NCBI RefSeq assembly: GCF_000766945.1
Contig: NZ_KN266218.1
Coordinates: 4,502 to 43,640 of the forward strand
Length of the DNA stretch: 39,139 nt
Reading direction: 5' to 3'
Origin: Cellvibrio mixtus subsp. mixtus J3-8
GTDB lineage: Bacteria > Pseudomonadota > Gammaproteobacteria > Pseudomonadales > Cellvibrionaceae
Made by a program: the position numbers and the translations under genes. Under the pieces are notes generated by a model. It was not told where the DNA came from and did not search any database. It was given only the letters and a program-made list of their open reading frames with translations. Positions 6,741 through 15,090 of the stretch are shown in pieces (within the stretch, counting starts at the first letter, position 1; every line of letters starts with the position of its first letter).

Positions 6741-9489
6741 TATTAAAAAGAAAGTTGATTTGCACGATGTAGCTTCACGTTTGGGTTTAGTACGGCCGGA
6801 TGCCACTGGTAATGGGAATTATCGAAGCCCGCACCACGATGACAGCAACCCTTCGTTATCGATTTTTAATTGCGATGATTTTACACAGCGCTGGGAAGAC
6901 TTTAGCGCAGATCAGAAAGGCGACTGCTTTGACTTGGTAGCCTATGTACACCAATGCTCGACCGCAGAAGCCATTAAAACGATTCGTGAATGGTACAACC
7001 TTCCCGAAGAGCCACGCGAAAAAAAGCAACAACCAGCAAAACTCAGCACCATTGAATACATCGCACTGCAATGCCTTAAAGAGCCTGCAAAAGCGATTGA
7101 ATATTTAACTAAAGTGCGCGGACTGGATGAAAAAGTTATCACCACCGCCATTGCACGCCGCACATTAGGTTTTAGTGAATTCACAAGCGCCAAGCATGAA
7201 CCGGGCAAGCTGGGCTATGGCGGCCCTGCGCCCGCATTTATTTGCCTTGATATGCATGACAGCCGTGCGCGCGGAATTGACTACCGCTATATAGACCCTG
7301 CGCTTAATGGTGACCTGAAAACCAAAAGCATTGGCGACAAAGAAGGCGTGTTATGGACAAGCTGCTGGGCAAGAGTACGCAGAGCAAAAACAGTGGTGAT
7401 TGTTGAGAGCGCTATTAATGCCCTTAGCGCTGAATCTGCATGGTTTGTTACCAAAAAACCGGACATGGCTGTATTAGCAACTCGCGGCACAAAAAATACC
7501 GATATTGATTGGTCGTTCCTGATCGGCAAAAGCGTAGTGCTTTGCTTCGATAACGACAAACCATTGGAAGAAGGTCCAGACAAAGGCCGTCGCCCTGGTC
7601 CTGAAGCCGCGTGGAAAATTTGCGAGGCGTTAACCGCGCTAAACATTCCAGTGCAAATGATTGACCAGTTAACCACTGAATGGGAAAGCATTAACGATTT
7701 AAATGAATATTTAATCAAACACGGCCCACGGCCAACCAGCAACGCACTGGAAAATTTAGAGCCTTGGTTAATACCCGGCTTAGCGGGCGCCGGTGATGGT
7801 GAAACTAAAGCACCGGGTGGACGCAAGCGCCTATATTTACCTGCGCACGACTTCGCTATTTATTGGAAGTTTCGCTGCAAGGCCGACTTTACATCGCGCA
7901 TGAGCACGTCCAAAGATGATCAGGGAAATACCAGCTTTGTGCACGAAGACGTTTGCGGTTTTCGCGTAGCAGCTTTATCGCGCATCACAATTGCAAGTGC
8001 CCACGCAACCATGAGCGGTGGCGAAGATGCACAACCAAATACAGTATTTGCTGCGGCTGTCCAAACACCACGCCACGAGAAAAATTTATTGCGGCGTGTA
8101 ATCAGCGATGATGGTTTACACAACATCACTAACTGGAGCAAATTCGGCCCGATTTTTAAGCCACAACAATTTGCACGTATGCTCAGCATTTGGGAGCGCG
8201 CAACCAGCATTGGTGCACGCAATGCAGCTAACTTTGTTGGCCTGTGTTTTCGTGATGGTAAACCGGTAGTTAATGAAGGTGCTGATTGTTATTTTTCAGA
8301 TCCGGAAAAGCAGTGCCCTTATCACAATTTGCGTTTCCCAAGTGGCCCAGTCGCCAACGCCGCGCCTGTCGTTACCGCATATCAAAATACTTTTCGCAAG
8401 AACGCAGCCTGTCAGCTTCTCACGTGGGGACTGGGTGGCCACCTAAAGCCTTACCTCGGTTTTTGGCCGCACATGGTTTTACAAGCGGATAAAGGCTCAG
8501 GAAAAACCACTCTGATCAAAGCGCTGGAAAGCACCATCGCATTCACTATGTTTTCTGGTCAGAGCTTGGGTACTGAGTTCCGCTTGATCACAAGTGTGTC
8601 CCATACATCGCAGCCTATTGGCTGGGAAGAACTTTCTGCACGTCGCCAAGACATTATCGATAAAGCGGTAGGTCTACTGCAGGAAACTTACCAATTCACT
8701 ATCACACGCCGTGGCGGAGACATGACGGAATATCTGTTATGTGCACCGGTGCTACTAGCCGGTGAAGATGTTCCAGTGGATAGCCTGCAAGGAAAAATTG
8801 TTCGCTCTCAACTATCAGGCCGCAAAGGCGACATTCTTCCTACAAATTTACCGCGATTTCCTGTGCGTGAATGGCTGCAATTTTTAGCGAGCCTTGACCC
8901 ACAACGCGTGCGAGAAATTCATCAAGCAACGCGCAACAAATTGTTACTGCGCGCTGCTGGAAGCAAAGATGATGACGGCGCCGCACGTATGGTTAGCAAT
9001 TACGCCGCACTCGGAACCGCGTGGATTTTGCTCGCTGAATTCGCGGGCATCGCCTCCGATCAAAATCAATTCCCCGATGATCTCATTCAGGAAATGAATA
9101 TCCACATTATGGAATCACGGGCAAACCGTGAACCATGGGTGCAGATCATGGAAATTATTTTGGGCGAAATTGACCGGCATGAATACAAATTTCCCTTCAA
9201 ATTTGAGGCACGCCCGGACGGTGATACATGGCTGTTAATCAGACCCACTCACATCATGCAACACATATCCCAAACCAGCGCCCTGCGCTCCAAATTCGAT
9301 GCAATGCCAGTGAAAACCTCCAAAGTTTTTGCAAAGCAATTGGAGCGAGCCGAGGTTGCTGTCGAAGCAAATATAGAGCGCGCCATTCGCAGACAACGAA
9401 TAGGTCACCTGTACGCATTGAGCCTTAACCAACTAGCCACATACGGGTTAAGCGTTTCCATTCCCGATGGCCCATTACATGAAGATTAG
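6727..9489 (+). CDS. Primase-helicase (Toprim plus P-loop ATPase) with degenerate zinc-binding domain
   Basis: 920 residues, the replication protein of element 1. The N-terminal CHC2-like primase domain (about 1-90) keeps the family spacing, but the usual cysteines are gone: CPFH is replaced by SPHH and the second cysteine pair by D and A in WEDFSAD. A Toprim catalytic domain follows, with E227 (VVIVES) and the D275-N-D277 pair (CFDNDKP). The C-terminal half holds a Walker A (GSGKTT, 590-595) and a probable Walker B region (IGWEEL), so it should unwind DNA as an ATPase. The arrangement resembles phage and plasmid primase-helicases. It replaces the rolling-circle A protein expected in a P2-like phage. 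Its start overlaps the 57-residue gene. Confidence 0.85.
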   Translation: MKLADIKKKVDLHDVASRLGLVRPDATGNGNYRSPHHDDSNPSLSIFNCDDFTQRWEDFSADQKGDCFDLVAYVHQCSTAEAIKTIREWYNLPEEPREKKQQPAKLSTIEYIALQCLKEPAKAIEYLTKVRGLDEKVITTAIARRTLGFSEFTSAKHEPGKLGYGGPAPAFICLDMHDSRARGIDYRYIDPALNGDLKTKSIGDKEGVLWTSCWARVRRAKTVVIVESAINALSAESAWFVTKKPDMAVLATRGTKNTDIDWSFLIGKSVVLCFDNDKPLEEGPDKGRRPGPEAAWKICEALTALNIPVQMIDQLTTEWESINDLNEYLIKHGPRPTSNALENLEPWLIPGLAGAGDGETKAPGGRKRLYLPAHDFAIYWKFRCKADFTSRMSTSKDDQGNTSFVHEDVCGFRVAALSRITIASAHATMSGGEDAQPNTVFAAAVQTPRHEKNLLRRVISDDGLHNITNWSKFGPIFKPQQFARMLSIWERATSIGARNAANFVGLCFRDGKPVVNEGADCYFSDPEKQCPYHNLRFPSGPVANAAPVVTAYQNTFRKNAACQLLTWGLGGHLKPYLGFWPHMVLQADKGSGKTTLIKALESTIAFTMFSGQSLGTEFRLITSVSHTSQPIGWEELSARRQDIIDKAVGLLQETYQFTITRRGGDMTEYLLCAPVLLAGEDVPVDSLQGKIVRSQLSGRKGDILPTNLPRFPVREWLQFLASLDPQRVREIHQATRNKLLLRAAGSKDDDGAARMVSNYAALGTAWILLAEFAGIASDQNQFPDDLIQEMNIHIMESRANREPWVQIMEIILGEIDRHEYKFPFKFEARPDGDTWLLIRPTHIMQHISQTSALRSKFDAMPVKTSKVFAKQLERAEVAVEANIERAIRRQRIGHLYALSLNQLATYGLSVSIPDGPLHED

Positions 9490-9497
9490 GAGCATTT

Positions 9498-10088
9498 ATG
9501 CCTTTCACCTTCGACGACACAGCACAGCTTTTAGGTATTGGTCGCAATGTAATGACAAAAAAATTGCGTGAAATGCGCGTATTGGATTCGACGAATAAGC
9601 CGCAGGGCCGCTACAGCGGTAAGGGCTATTTTGTGGTTGCCAATAGCAGTTGGAATCACCCGACAAAAGGAAAAATGCCTTACCAAAAAACATTAGTGAC
9701 TGATAGCGGTTTGCAGTTACTTGAATATTTATTAATTAAAAAACCGGAGGAAGAAAAGATGCAACGAGAAGCCCCGATAACGTGCGGCACACGCAACATA
9801 ACGCCATACCAAGCAATCAACGCCCTGCTGGAGTTGGCCAATAAAAGCTGCGGCTCCAGTGAGATCGCCGCCGCAGTGTTGTTAAGCACTTATAACATCT
9901 ACGAATACAAGCTGGATTTAGGCGGGCTGTGCTTGCTTGATTTTAATTACTACTTATCTGCACTTGTAGTGATTGATTTGCGCTGCCGCATGAATACCGA
10001 ACCTCACTCGCTCATTGAAAACGGCGGCGCAATATTTCAACAGCTCGCCACTGATTGGTCACACCTTCATAACAACAACACTCACTAA
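9498..10088 (+). CDS. Phage antirepressor, KilAC domain
   Basis: 196 residues. The N-terminal 80 residues match KilAC: FDDTAQLLGIGRNVMTKKLR, then NKPQGRYSGKGYFVV, then YQKTLVTDSGLQLLEYLL. KilAC is the DNA-binding C-terminal domain of many phage antirepressors, but here it stands first and no Bro-N or Rha domain precedes it. The C-terminal 110 residues are helical and unassigned (NALLELANKSCGSSEIAA). It starts nine bases after the primase gene. A role in induction or gene regulation is likely. Confidence 0.75.
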   Translation: MPFTFDDTAQLLGIGRNVMTKKLREMRVLDSTNKPQGRYSGKGYFVVANSSWNHPTKGKMPYQKTLVTDSGLQLLEYLLIKKPEEEKMQREAPITCGTRNITPYQAINALLELANKSCGSSEIAAAVLLSTYNIYEYKLDLGGLCLLDFNYYLSALVVIDLRCRMNTEPHSLIENGGAIFQQLATDWSHLHNNNTH

Positions 10089-10099
10089 GGAGATTAACC

Positions 10100-10315
10100 A
10101 TGGCCGATGTAGCAGACATTGCCAGCGATATCGAACAGGAACGTATTGCGCGCATCCTGAATAACCGCCCACAAAATAACACGCAGCCAAGTGCAACCGA
10201 TTGCGGTGAATGTGGAGACCCCATTCCGGAAGCTCGCCGCCTCGCCTTGCCCGGTGTTTCTACCTGCGTTCATTGCCAAGCACTAAATGAAGACTCAACC
10301 AAGTGGCATAAATAG
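10100..10315 (+). CDS. TraR/DksA-family zinc-finger protein
   Basis: 71 residues. Short N-terminal helix (DIASDIEQERIARILNN) and a four-cysteine zinc finger, CGECGDPIPEARRLALPG followed by VSTCVHCQ. This is the phage/plasmid TraR subclass of DksA proteins, which bind the RNA polymerase secondary channel and mimic DksA with ppGpp. AAGGAG precedes the ATG. Typical accessory regulator of P2-like and F-like elements. Confidence 0.85.
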   Translation: MADVADIASDIEQERIARILNNRPQNNTQPSATDCGECGDPIPEARRLALPGVSTCVHCQALNEDSTKWHK

Positions 10316-10325
10316 GAGACAACGA

Positions 10326-10601
10326 ATGCAGTGCAAATGTGTAGGCGAAATTAAATCAGCTTTGACTAAAGACTTCACAGATAACCCACGATTTAAAAAA
10401 CCACTGAAGCGTATCGATTTACTCGGCGTTGGATTTGGAATTGACAGCAAAAATAATTTCGTAGCCAGAACATATAACGTTGTTGAAATTGAATTAGAAG
10501 GGCAAAAGAAAAAGGAGCGCTTGTCTCTTTTTCATTCCTTCTGCCCTTTCTGCGGAAAGCCTACAGGTGAAATGGAGAAGCCAATAAATGAAAAAATTTA
10601 G
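10326..10601 (+). CDS. Putative zinc-binding small protein
   Basis: 91 residues from ATG 10326, chosen because TAGGAGACAACGA precedes it. Cysteines are paired at both ends, CKC near the start and CPFCGK near the end, which suggests one zinc site joining the termini. The middle is a beta-rich, basic segment. The C-terminal CPFCGKP is shared by many small phage proteins of unknown function. It overlaps the next gene by 14 bases. Confidence 0.6.
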   Translation: MQCKCVGEIKSALTKDFTDNPRFKKPLKRIDLLGVGFGIDSKNNFVARTYNVVEIELEGQKKKERLSLFHSFCPFCGKPTGEMEKPINEKI

Positions 10602-10719
10602 CTATAAAAAAATCTTCGTAATAGGGGCGATTATTACAACACTTTGGCTCTGGCACTATTCCCATGTAACAGCATGCCCCGGCGTTGCCGTTTACGTTAA
10701 ATGCCGAAACTATTGGTGA
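10588..10719 (+). CDS. Single-span membrane peptide, 43 residues
   Basis: A basic start (MKKFSYKK) is followed by one hydrophobic span (IFVIGAIITTLWLW) and a short tail with two cysteines (ACPGVAVYVKC). It overlaps the previous gene and its stop is five bases before the ASCH gene start. The look is of a small phage membrane protein, or a peptide exported by an uncleaved anchor with a disulfide. Confidence 0.45.
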   Translation: MKKFSYKKIFVIGAIITTLWLWHYSHVTACPGVAVYVKCRNYW

Positions 10720-10724
10720 CGGTC

Positions 10725-11009
10725 ATGGATTTAATCTTACCGCTAAAGCGCAAATGGTTTGAACAAATCCAGCAAGGGATAAAGCCCTTTGAGTACCGAC
10801 TAAAAACCGAATACTGGAGAAGGCGGCTTGAGGGAAAGAGCTACACCAACGTGATTTTTACCCTCGGCTATCCACGCCGAAACGATGAAACCAGACGAAT
10901 CAAAAAACCTTACGCCGGTTATGAAATTCAAACAGTGATTTGTGACGAATGGAGTAACCAACCGCAAGAGGTTTATGCAATTCACGTTATGCAACCTGCT
11001 AACCGGTAG
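10725..11009 (+). CDS. ASCH-domain protein
   Basis: 94 residues from ATG 10725. The start DLILPLKRKWFEQIQQGIKP with EYR following is characteristic of ASCH domains, PUA-like folds that bind RNA or nucleotides. The segment YPRRNDETRRI with the following aromatic strand fits the small phage ASCH group. An upstream in-frame ATG at 10701 exists but lies within the preceding gene. The function in phages is unknown; RNA binding is inferred from the fold. Confidence 0.7.
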   Translation: MDLILPLKRKWFEQIQQGIKPFEYRLKTEYWRRRLEGKSYTNVIFTLGYPRRNDETRRIKKPYAGYEIQTVICDEWSNQPQEVYAIHVMQPANR

Positions 11010-11016
11010 TAAAGAT

Positions 11017-11391
11017 ATGAGTTCATTAAACGAAAAAGCTTCCGCTCTATCCAATCGTCACACGTTCAAAATTGGTGGGATTTATTGGCTGGCAACTCTA
11101 ATTCATCATTGGGATGACACCGACGATTTAACTGATTGCATTGGCGATCTTTATACGGATCACGATCAAATCGCCGAAGCTATTGGCTGCAAAGGAAGCA
11201 GTGATGACGAGATACTTAATCATCTACTGATTAATCAACTGACAGGCTTATTGATAAAGGTAGAAACCCCCGTAATGGAATGCATTGGCTATTCCTGGAA
11301 TCACTATAGCTACACATGGATATATGCCGAATCACTAGAGGATGCGCTAGAGGCTGCGAAAAACTGGGTTACCAATCCTCGACCGCAGTAA
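11017..11391 (+). CDS. Hypothetical protein at the end of the early operon
   Basis: 124 residues, acidic, with no family I recognise. Aromatic-rich segments (GGIYWLATLIHHWDDTDDL, YSWNHYSYTWIYA) alternate with acidic helices. The ATG at 11017 follows the ASCH gene stop by seven bases. The frame is open upstream but overlaps the ASCH gene, so the shorter form is preferred. Confidence 0.5.
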   Translation: MSSLNEKASALSNRHTFKIGGIYWLATLIHHWDDTDDLTDCIGDLYTDHDQIAEAIGCKGSSDDEILNHLLINQLTGLLIKVETPVMECIGYSWNHYSYTWIYAESLEDALEAAKNWVTNPRPQ

Positions 11392-11443
11392 TGCCAAAAA
11401 CAACAATACACATTAACAGCCTGATTGATACGCCTACACAAAA

Positions 11444-11722
11444 ATGATTCGCTATATTACAGTCAATCGCTTCTCGGAACTGTCGGGCTACACCGAAGAT
11501 GCAATCCGAACGAAAATTCGAGATGGCAAATGGCTTAAAGGCCATCTATGGCATCATGCCCCGGATGGCCGTGTTTTAATTGATTTGGAGGGGTATAGAG
11601 AATGGGTAGAGATGGGCGCGGAGTCAAACCCGGATCAGACTCCAGTATTGAAATCAGTTTCATGTACCAAGGCATCAGGTGTCGCGAAAGAATCGCGCTC
11701 AAGCCCACCGCCACTAATTTAA
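11444..11722 (+). CDS. Excisionase-like protein of element 1
   Basis: 92 residues. The N-terminal 50 residues are an excisionase-type winged helix: ITVNRFSELSGYTEDAIRTK, then KWLKGHLWHHAPDGR, VLIDLEGYREW. The 67-residue protein at 30691-30894 beside the third integrase has the same order of elements (W..AP.GR.FI). The last 40 residues are low-complexity and overlap the integrase gene by 121 bases, in a different frame. Such proteins direct the integrase towards excision. Confidence 0.72.
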   Translation: MIRYITVNRFSELSGYTEDAIRTKIRDGKWLKGHLWHHAPDGRVLIDLEGYREWVEMGAESNPDQTPVLKSVSCTKASGVAKESRSSPPPLI

Positions 11723-12780
11723 AACGTGCTGAATTGCATCGAGCAGCAATACTCGATGCAATCCTGCGCGGCACATTCGACTACGCTACAACGTTTCCCA
11801 ATTCCTCACGCGCCACCCAGTTTTCATCCACCAAACCAGAATCAACCAAGACTTACCTGGAGCGCTGGCTTGATCGCAAAGAGGTTGAGGTGAAAGCCAG
11901 TACAGCCGAAGGCTACCGGAAGATAATTACTCACCGGGTTATTCCCCAGTTTGGCGATTTGCCACTATCCGAGCTGTCCCGCAAGCGTATTCGCGAATGG
12001 CTGGATGGCTTAACCACCAGTAATAAAACCCTAAGCAACATCCAAAGCTGCCTGCGCTCCGCCCTGGATGACGCTGTGTACGATGAACGCATTGAATCCA
12101 ACCCACTGCAGGGCTGGACTTATCAGCGCCGGGAAGCCCCAAAGCAAACCGATGATGTTGACCCTTTCACTGCAGAAGAACAGCAGGCAATCCAAGCACA
12201 GCTAAATGGCCAAGGTCGAAACCTTATTCAGTTTGCTTTCTGGACCGGTTTGCGCACTTCCGAGCTGGTTGCTCTGGATTGGGGAGATATCGATTGGATC
12301 AGGGGTGTCGTGCGGATATCACGTGCATTAACACAAGCAGCCACCGAGGCGGAAACGACAAAAACAACATCCGGGCAAAGAGAAGTTAAATTACTTAAAC
12401 CCGCATTACAGGCGCTAATGGATCAAAAACAGCACACCTTTCTGGCCGGGCTGGAGGTTTTCCAAAATCCCCGCACGGGCGAAAGATGGGCTGGTGATGG
12501 ACCAATCCGCAAGACGCTATGGCAACCTGCCTTAAAACGCGCCGGCGTGCGTTATAGGCGGCCTTATCAAACCCGGCACACCTATGCCAGCATGATGCTT
12601 TCAGCAGGCGAGCACCCAATGTGGGTGGCCACTCAGATGGGGCACAGTAGCTGGATGATGATATCCAGAATCTATGGCCGGTGGATGCCAAGCGCCGATG
12701 TCGGCGCGGGGTCAAAAGCCGAATCGCTTTTCGGAAACAATGACAATACAATGACAACATCACGGCTGAAGGGCTTGTAA
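11602..12780 (+). CDS. int: Tyrosine integrase of element 1 (DUF3596 arm-binding type)
   Basis: 392 residues. The N-terminal arm-binding domain (MYQGIRCRERIALKPTATNL) is of the DUF3596 type, a SAM-like core-binding domain follows at about 85-165, and the catalytic domain holds R218 (TGLRTSEL), R325-H326 (YQTRHTYAS, with Y in place of the first His, as is common in this group), H348 and nucleophile Y358 (RIYGRW). The start was set by alignment with the integrase at 31171, which begins at the same point before YQG-RCRE. It ends 22 bases before the att repeat, so it is the integrase of the prophage on its left. Confidence 0.9.
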   Translation: MGRDGRGVKPGSDSSIEISFMYQGIRCRERIALKPTATNLKRAELHRAAILDAILRGTFDYATTFPNSSRATQFSSTKPESTKTYLERWLDRKEVEVKASTAEGYRKIITHRVIPQFGDLPLSELSRKRIREWLDGLTTSNKTLSNIQSCLRSALDDAVYDERIESNPLQGWTYQRREAPKQTDDVDPFTAEEQQAIQAQLNGQGRNLIQFAFWTGLRTSELVALDWGDIDWIRGVVRISRALTQAATEAETTKTTSGQREVKLLKPALQALMDQKQHTFLAGLEVFQNPRTGERWAGDGPIRKTLWQPALKRAGVRYRRPYQTRHTYASMMLSAGEHPMWVATQMGHSSWMMISRIYGRWMPSADVGAGSKAESLFGNNDNTMTTSRLKGL

Positions 12781-12801
12781 TTACTGGGTTGGCCGAAGGT
12801 T

Positions 12802-12822
12802 CAAATCCCCCCGGCTCCACCA
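12802..12822 (+). repeat. att copy 1: right end of element 1, ssrA/tRNA 3' end
   Basis: CAAATCCCCCCGGCTCCACC plus a final A, with TT before and C after shared with the copy at 32480. It reads as the end of a T-arm (TTCAAAT-CCCCC), an acceptor strand (CGGCTCC), A and CCA. The 5' T-stem that should read GGGGG is GAAGG here, so this is a fragment carried by an element, not an intact gene. The sequence fits the 3' end of Pseudomonas-type ssrA. Confidence 0.88.
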
Positions 12823-12884
12823 CTTTAAAATAACTTGTTGTTTTCTAATAAGTTATTGAATCATAAAGACTTCCATATCCCATG

Positions 12885-12905
12885 TGGTACACATTACTGG
12901 TACAC
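12885..12905 (+). repeat. TGGTACAC direct repeats, probable arm sites (left end of element 2)
   Basis: TGGTACAC occurs at 12885-12892 and 12898-12905, 13 bp apart, just before the integrase start. A third copy lies at 27253-27260 near the other end of the same element. This placement is what integrase arm-type sites show. Overlap with the integrase promoter would allow autoregulation. Confidence 0.55.
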
Positions 12906-12912
12906 TTGGGGT

Positions 12913-14640
12913 ATGGAAGACTTGTCTAAACGATCACACCTGCTTAATCGAAACGGCCACTATTACCTGCGGGTACGAGTGCCTGTAGACCTTGTTGATC
13001 GCCTCAAGAAAACTGAGATAAAACGCAGCCTCAAGACCAAAGACTCAAAGGAAGCTAAAGCACGCCTGCAACTTGAGCTTTTGAAAGTCGAGGAAGAATT
13101 CCAGAAGCTGCGCAGGCAACTATTAAAGCCCACCCCCAGCGCATCAGTAAGCACACCGCTAACCAATCACATATCCAATACTGACCTCGAACGTGCAGTA
13201 TTAATCTGGCACAGGAAAGAGTCCGCCAAATCAGCGCTTGAAGATGACCAACTTAGAATCAGTATTTCCCCTACTGAAAAGGACGCGGTTCTCGACAATT
13301 TAAAAGATGATTTGGCAGCGCTAAGCAATGCCGATGAAGTTATTAACGCATCATCGATACAAGCAACTGCCAATAAAATTCTTGATGAGTCTGCAATCGA
13401 TAAGCAAACTCTGAATAGAGAACAAGCTCAATATTTTTACAACCTTATTCGCCAAGCTCGCTTGGAGCAAATTTTTGAAAGCTTTGAAAGGTTCGGAGAG
13501 TTTTTCCAACGAAAACCGTCAAGCCTATTTACCAACACTCAAGCGTTAGCATGGACGGGGGAATCAATCCCCTCGAATGATGTAACTCTTGAAATCCTTC
13601 TCCAAAGATTCCGCTCCGCAAAACGTAGTGATGGCCTGACCGAAAAATCGTTGGCTGGGTACAAACTCACATTTGACTTTGTAGTCGAATTATTTGGCAA
13701 ACAGAAACCGATTAAGTCGCTAACGCCTGCGGACTGTAGAGAGTTCAGAGATAAACTCGCCCAGCTTCCCTCTAACGCAAAAAAGAAATATCCGCATCTA
13801 ACCCTTATGCAAGCAATAGAAACGTGCGCCAAGGGCTCTACAGAAGCGCTGAGCGCCACCTCTGTTAATGGCCACATGAAAAATCTTTCCGCAATTTTTA
13901 ACTTTGCGGTGAGGGAACAACTACTGGACACAAACCCGGCAAACCATATCCCTCAGCTGAAGGTAAAACGCAACAAAAAAGGTCGGATACCGTTTAATCA
14001 CGATGAGCTACATAAACTGTTTTCAACCCCTATATACACCGGCTGCAAAGACGATGAACATAGTTACAATGTTCCGGGGGAAAACAAACCTCGTCGTCAT
14101 CGCTTCTGGGTGCCCTTGATAGCGCTTTATACGGGCATGCGATTGAATGAAATATGCCAACTGTTTACCGACGACATAGAGTGTATAAACGGAATACATG
14201 CTATCCATGTACGTGTTGATGAAGACGAAACAAAAACTTTAAAAACCGACCATAGCGAGCGCATTATCCCTATCCACAAAAACCTCATAGAAATAGGTTT
14301 TCTTGAATACGTAAATAAGATTAAAGCACAAAATAAAACGCAGCTCTTTCCTGACCTATCCTCTAGCGCTCGCGACAGCCTATCGGATAACTTTTCTAAA
14401 TGGTTCAACCGATTCCTTATTGCATCAAATCTCAAGCGTGCGGGGCTTTGCTTTCACAGTTTTAGACATACATTCAGGGATGAATGCAGGGCACACAACA
14501 TCAACAAAGAAATTGCTGCAACACTGGGGGGCTGGAAGCACTCAGAAGACGTAATGGACAACTATGGTATGGGATATGAGTTGAAGGTTTTGCAAGATGC
14601 AATCAACAAAATCCACAGTGATTTACAATTAATTGGATGA
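12913..14640 (+). CDS. int: Tyrosine integrase of element 2 (long DUF6538-type)
   Basis: 575 residues from ATG 12913. A longer frame is open upstream, but it would start only 12 bases from the att core and cross the arm repeats. The N-terminal segment (LLNRNGHYYLRVRVPVDLVD, RSLKTKDSKEAKARL) is DUF6538-like, a long helical linker follows, then a catalytic domain with R410 (YTGMRLNEI), a K/H strand (TDHSERIIPIH), H515-S-F-R518-H (CFHSFRHTFRD), GGWKHS and Y551. It is unlike the other two integrases. It reads away from the left att, so it belongs to the island on its right. Confidence 0.88.
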   Translation: MEDLSKRSHLLNRNGHYYLRVRVPVDLVDRLKKTEIKRSLKTKDSKEAKARLQLELLKVEEEFQKLRRQLLKPTPSASVSTPLTNHISNTDLERAVLIWHRKESAKSALEDDQLRISISPTEKDAVLDNLKDDLAALSNADEVINASSIQATANKILDESAIDKQTLNREQAQYFYNLIRQARLEQIFESFERFGEFFQRKPSSLFTNTQALAWTGESIPSNDVTLEILLQRFRSAKRSDGLTEKSLAGYKLTFDFVVELFGKQKPIKSLTPADCREFRDKLAQLPSNAKKKYPHLTLMQAIETCAKGSTEALSATSVNGHMKNLSAIFNFAVREQLLDTNPANHIPQLKVKRNKKGRIPFNHDELHKLFSTPIYTGCKDDEHSYNVPGENKPRRHRFWVPLIALYTGMRLNEICQLFTDDIECINGIHAIHVRVDEDETKTLKTDHSERIIPIHKNLIEIGFLEYVNKIKAQNKTQLFPDLSSSARDSLSDNFSKWFNRFLIASNLKRAGLCFHSFRHTFRDECRAHNINKEIAATLGGWKHSEDVMDNYGMGYELKVLQDAINKIHSDLQLIG

Positions 14641-14707
14641 AGCTGCAAACAATAAATTTCACTTATGGAGCCGTGTTTTGAAACTCCGTCACTCGCCCCT
14701 ACAACAA

Positions 14708-14947
14708 CTAAAAACTGGCAAAATATCGCTCAAGGAAAGACTTCGGAGCCACGTGTAACCCCTCACAAACCTCCATTACTTCCACAAAATCCAACCGCCG
14801 CTCTCCACTTTCATATTTAGATACATAACTCTGGGGTTTACCCAATAAGTTAGCCATCTCGGTTTGCGTTAAGCCTGCCTCGCTACGCAGAGTTTTAAGT
14901 AATGCGGTGAGGACTTCCCTCTTCTCATCCCAAGGTCTGTTTGCCAT
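14708..14947 (-). CDS. Small XRE-family regulator of element 2
   Basis: 79 residues, almost entirely a helix-turn-helix of the Cro/CI type: LTALLKTLRSEAGLTQTEMA, NLLGKPQSYVSKYESGERRL, then LDFVEVMEVCEGLHV. There is no second domain. It is transcribed leftwards from a palindromic operator at 14997-15021, divergent from the gene at 15091, and probably controls both itself and the rightward genes or the integrase. Confidence 0.82.
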   Translation of the reverse strand: MANRPWDEKREVLTALLKTLRSEAGLTQTEMANLLGKPQSYVSKYESGERRLDFVEVMEVCEGLHVAPKSFLERYFASF

Positions 14948-14996
14948 TTAGATACTTCGCCTGTAAGCCGAAATATCCCAAATTAGAATATTGTTT

Positions 14997-15021
14997 AAAT
15001 TATCCCATTTTGGGATAATTT
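14997..15021. promoter_or_regulatory. Perfect 25-bp palindromic operator
   Basis: AAATTATCCCA-TTT-TGGGATAATTT, 11-bp arms with no mismatch, lies between the divergent XRE gene and the gene at 15091. A related half site, AAATATCCCAAATT, is at 14971-14984. Position and symmetry make it the likely binding site of the adjacent XRE dimer. Confidence 0.72.
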
Positions 15022-15023
15022 GA

Positions 15024-15041
15024 TTTGCAACTGGTTTCAAA
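15024..15041. repeat. 18-bp palindromic repeat, copy A
   Basis: TTTGCAACTGGTTTCAAA, one mismatch from the consensus TTTGCAACWGGTTGCAAA. It follows the XRE operator by two bases. Other copies are at 16422, 19845 and 27197, all between genes of element 2. Confidence 0.65.
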
Positions 15042-15090
15042 ATGCATCTAAGCATCGCACTCAAATATCAACTAACAATAGGGATACACC

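Noticed and set aside
7287-8222. Minus-strand ORFs within the primase gene
   Set aside because: Antisense shadows of a long gene with conserved motifs throughout.
12781-12823. A complete tRNA gene ending at 12822
   Set aside because: The 5' acceptor strand, D-arm and anticodon arm are absent and the T-stem is mismatched (GAAGG against CCCCC); the sequence before it is the end of the integrase gene.
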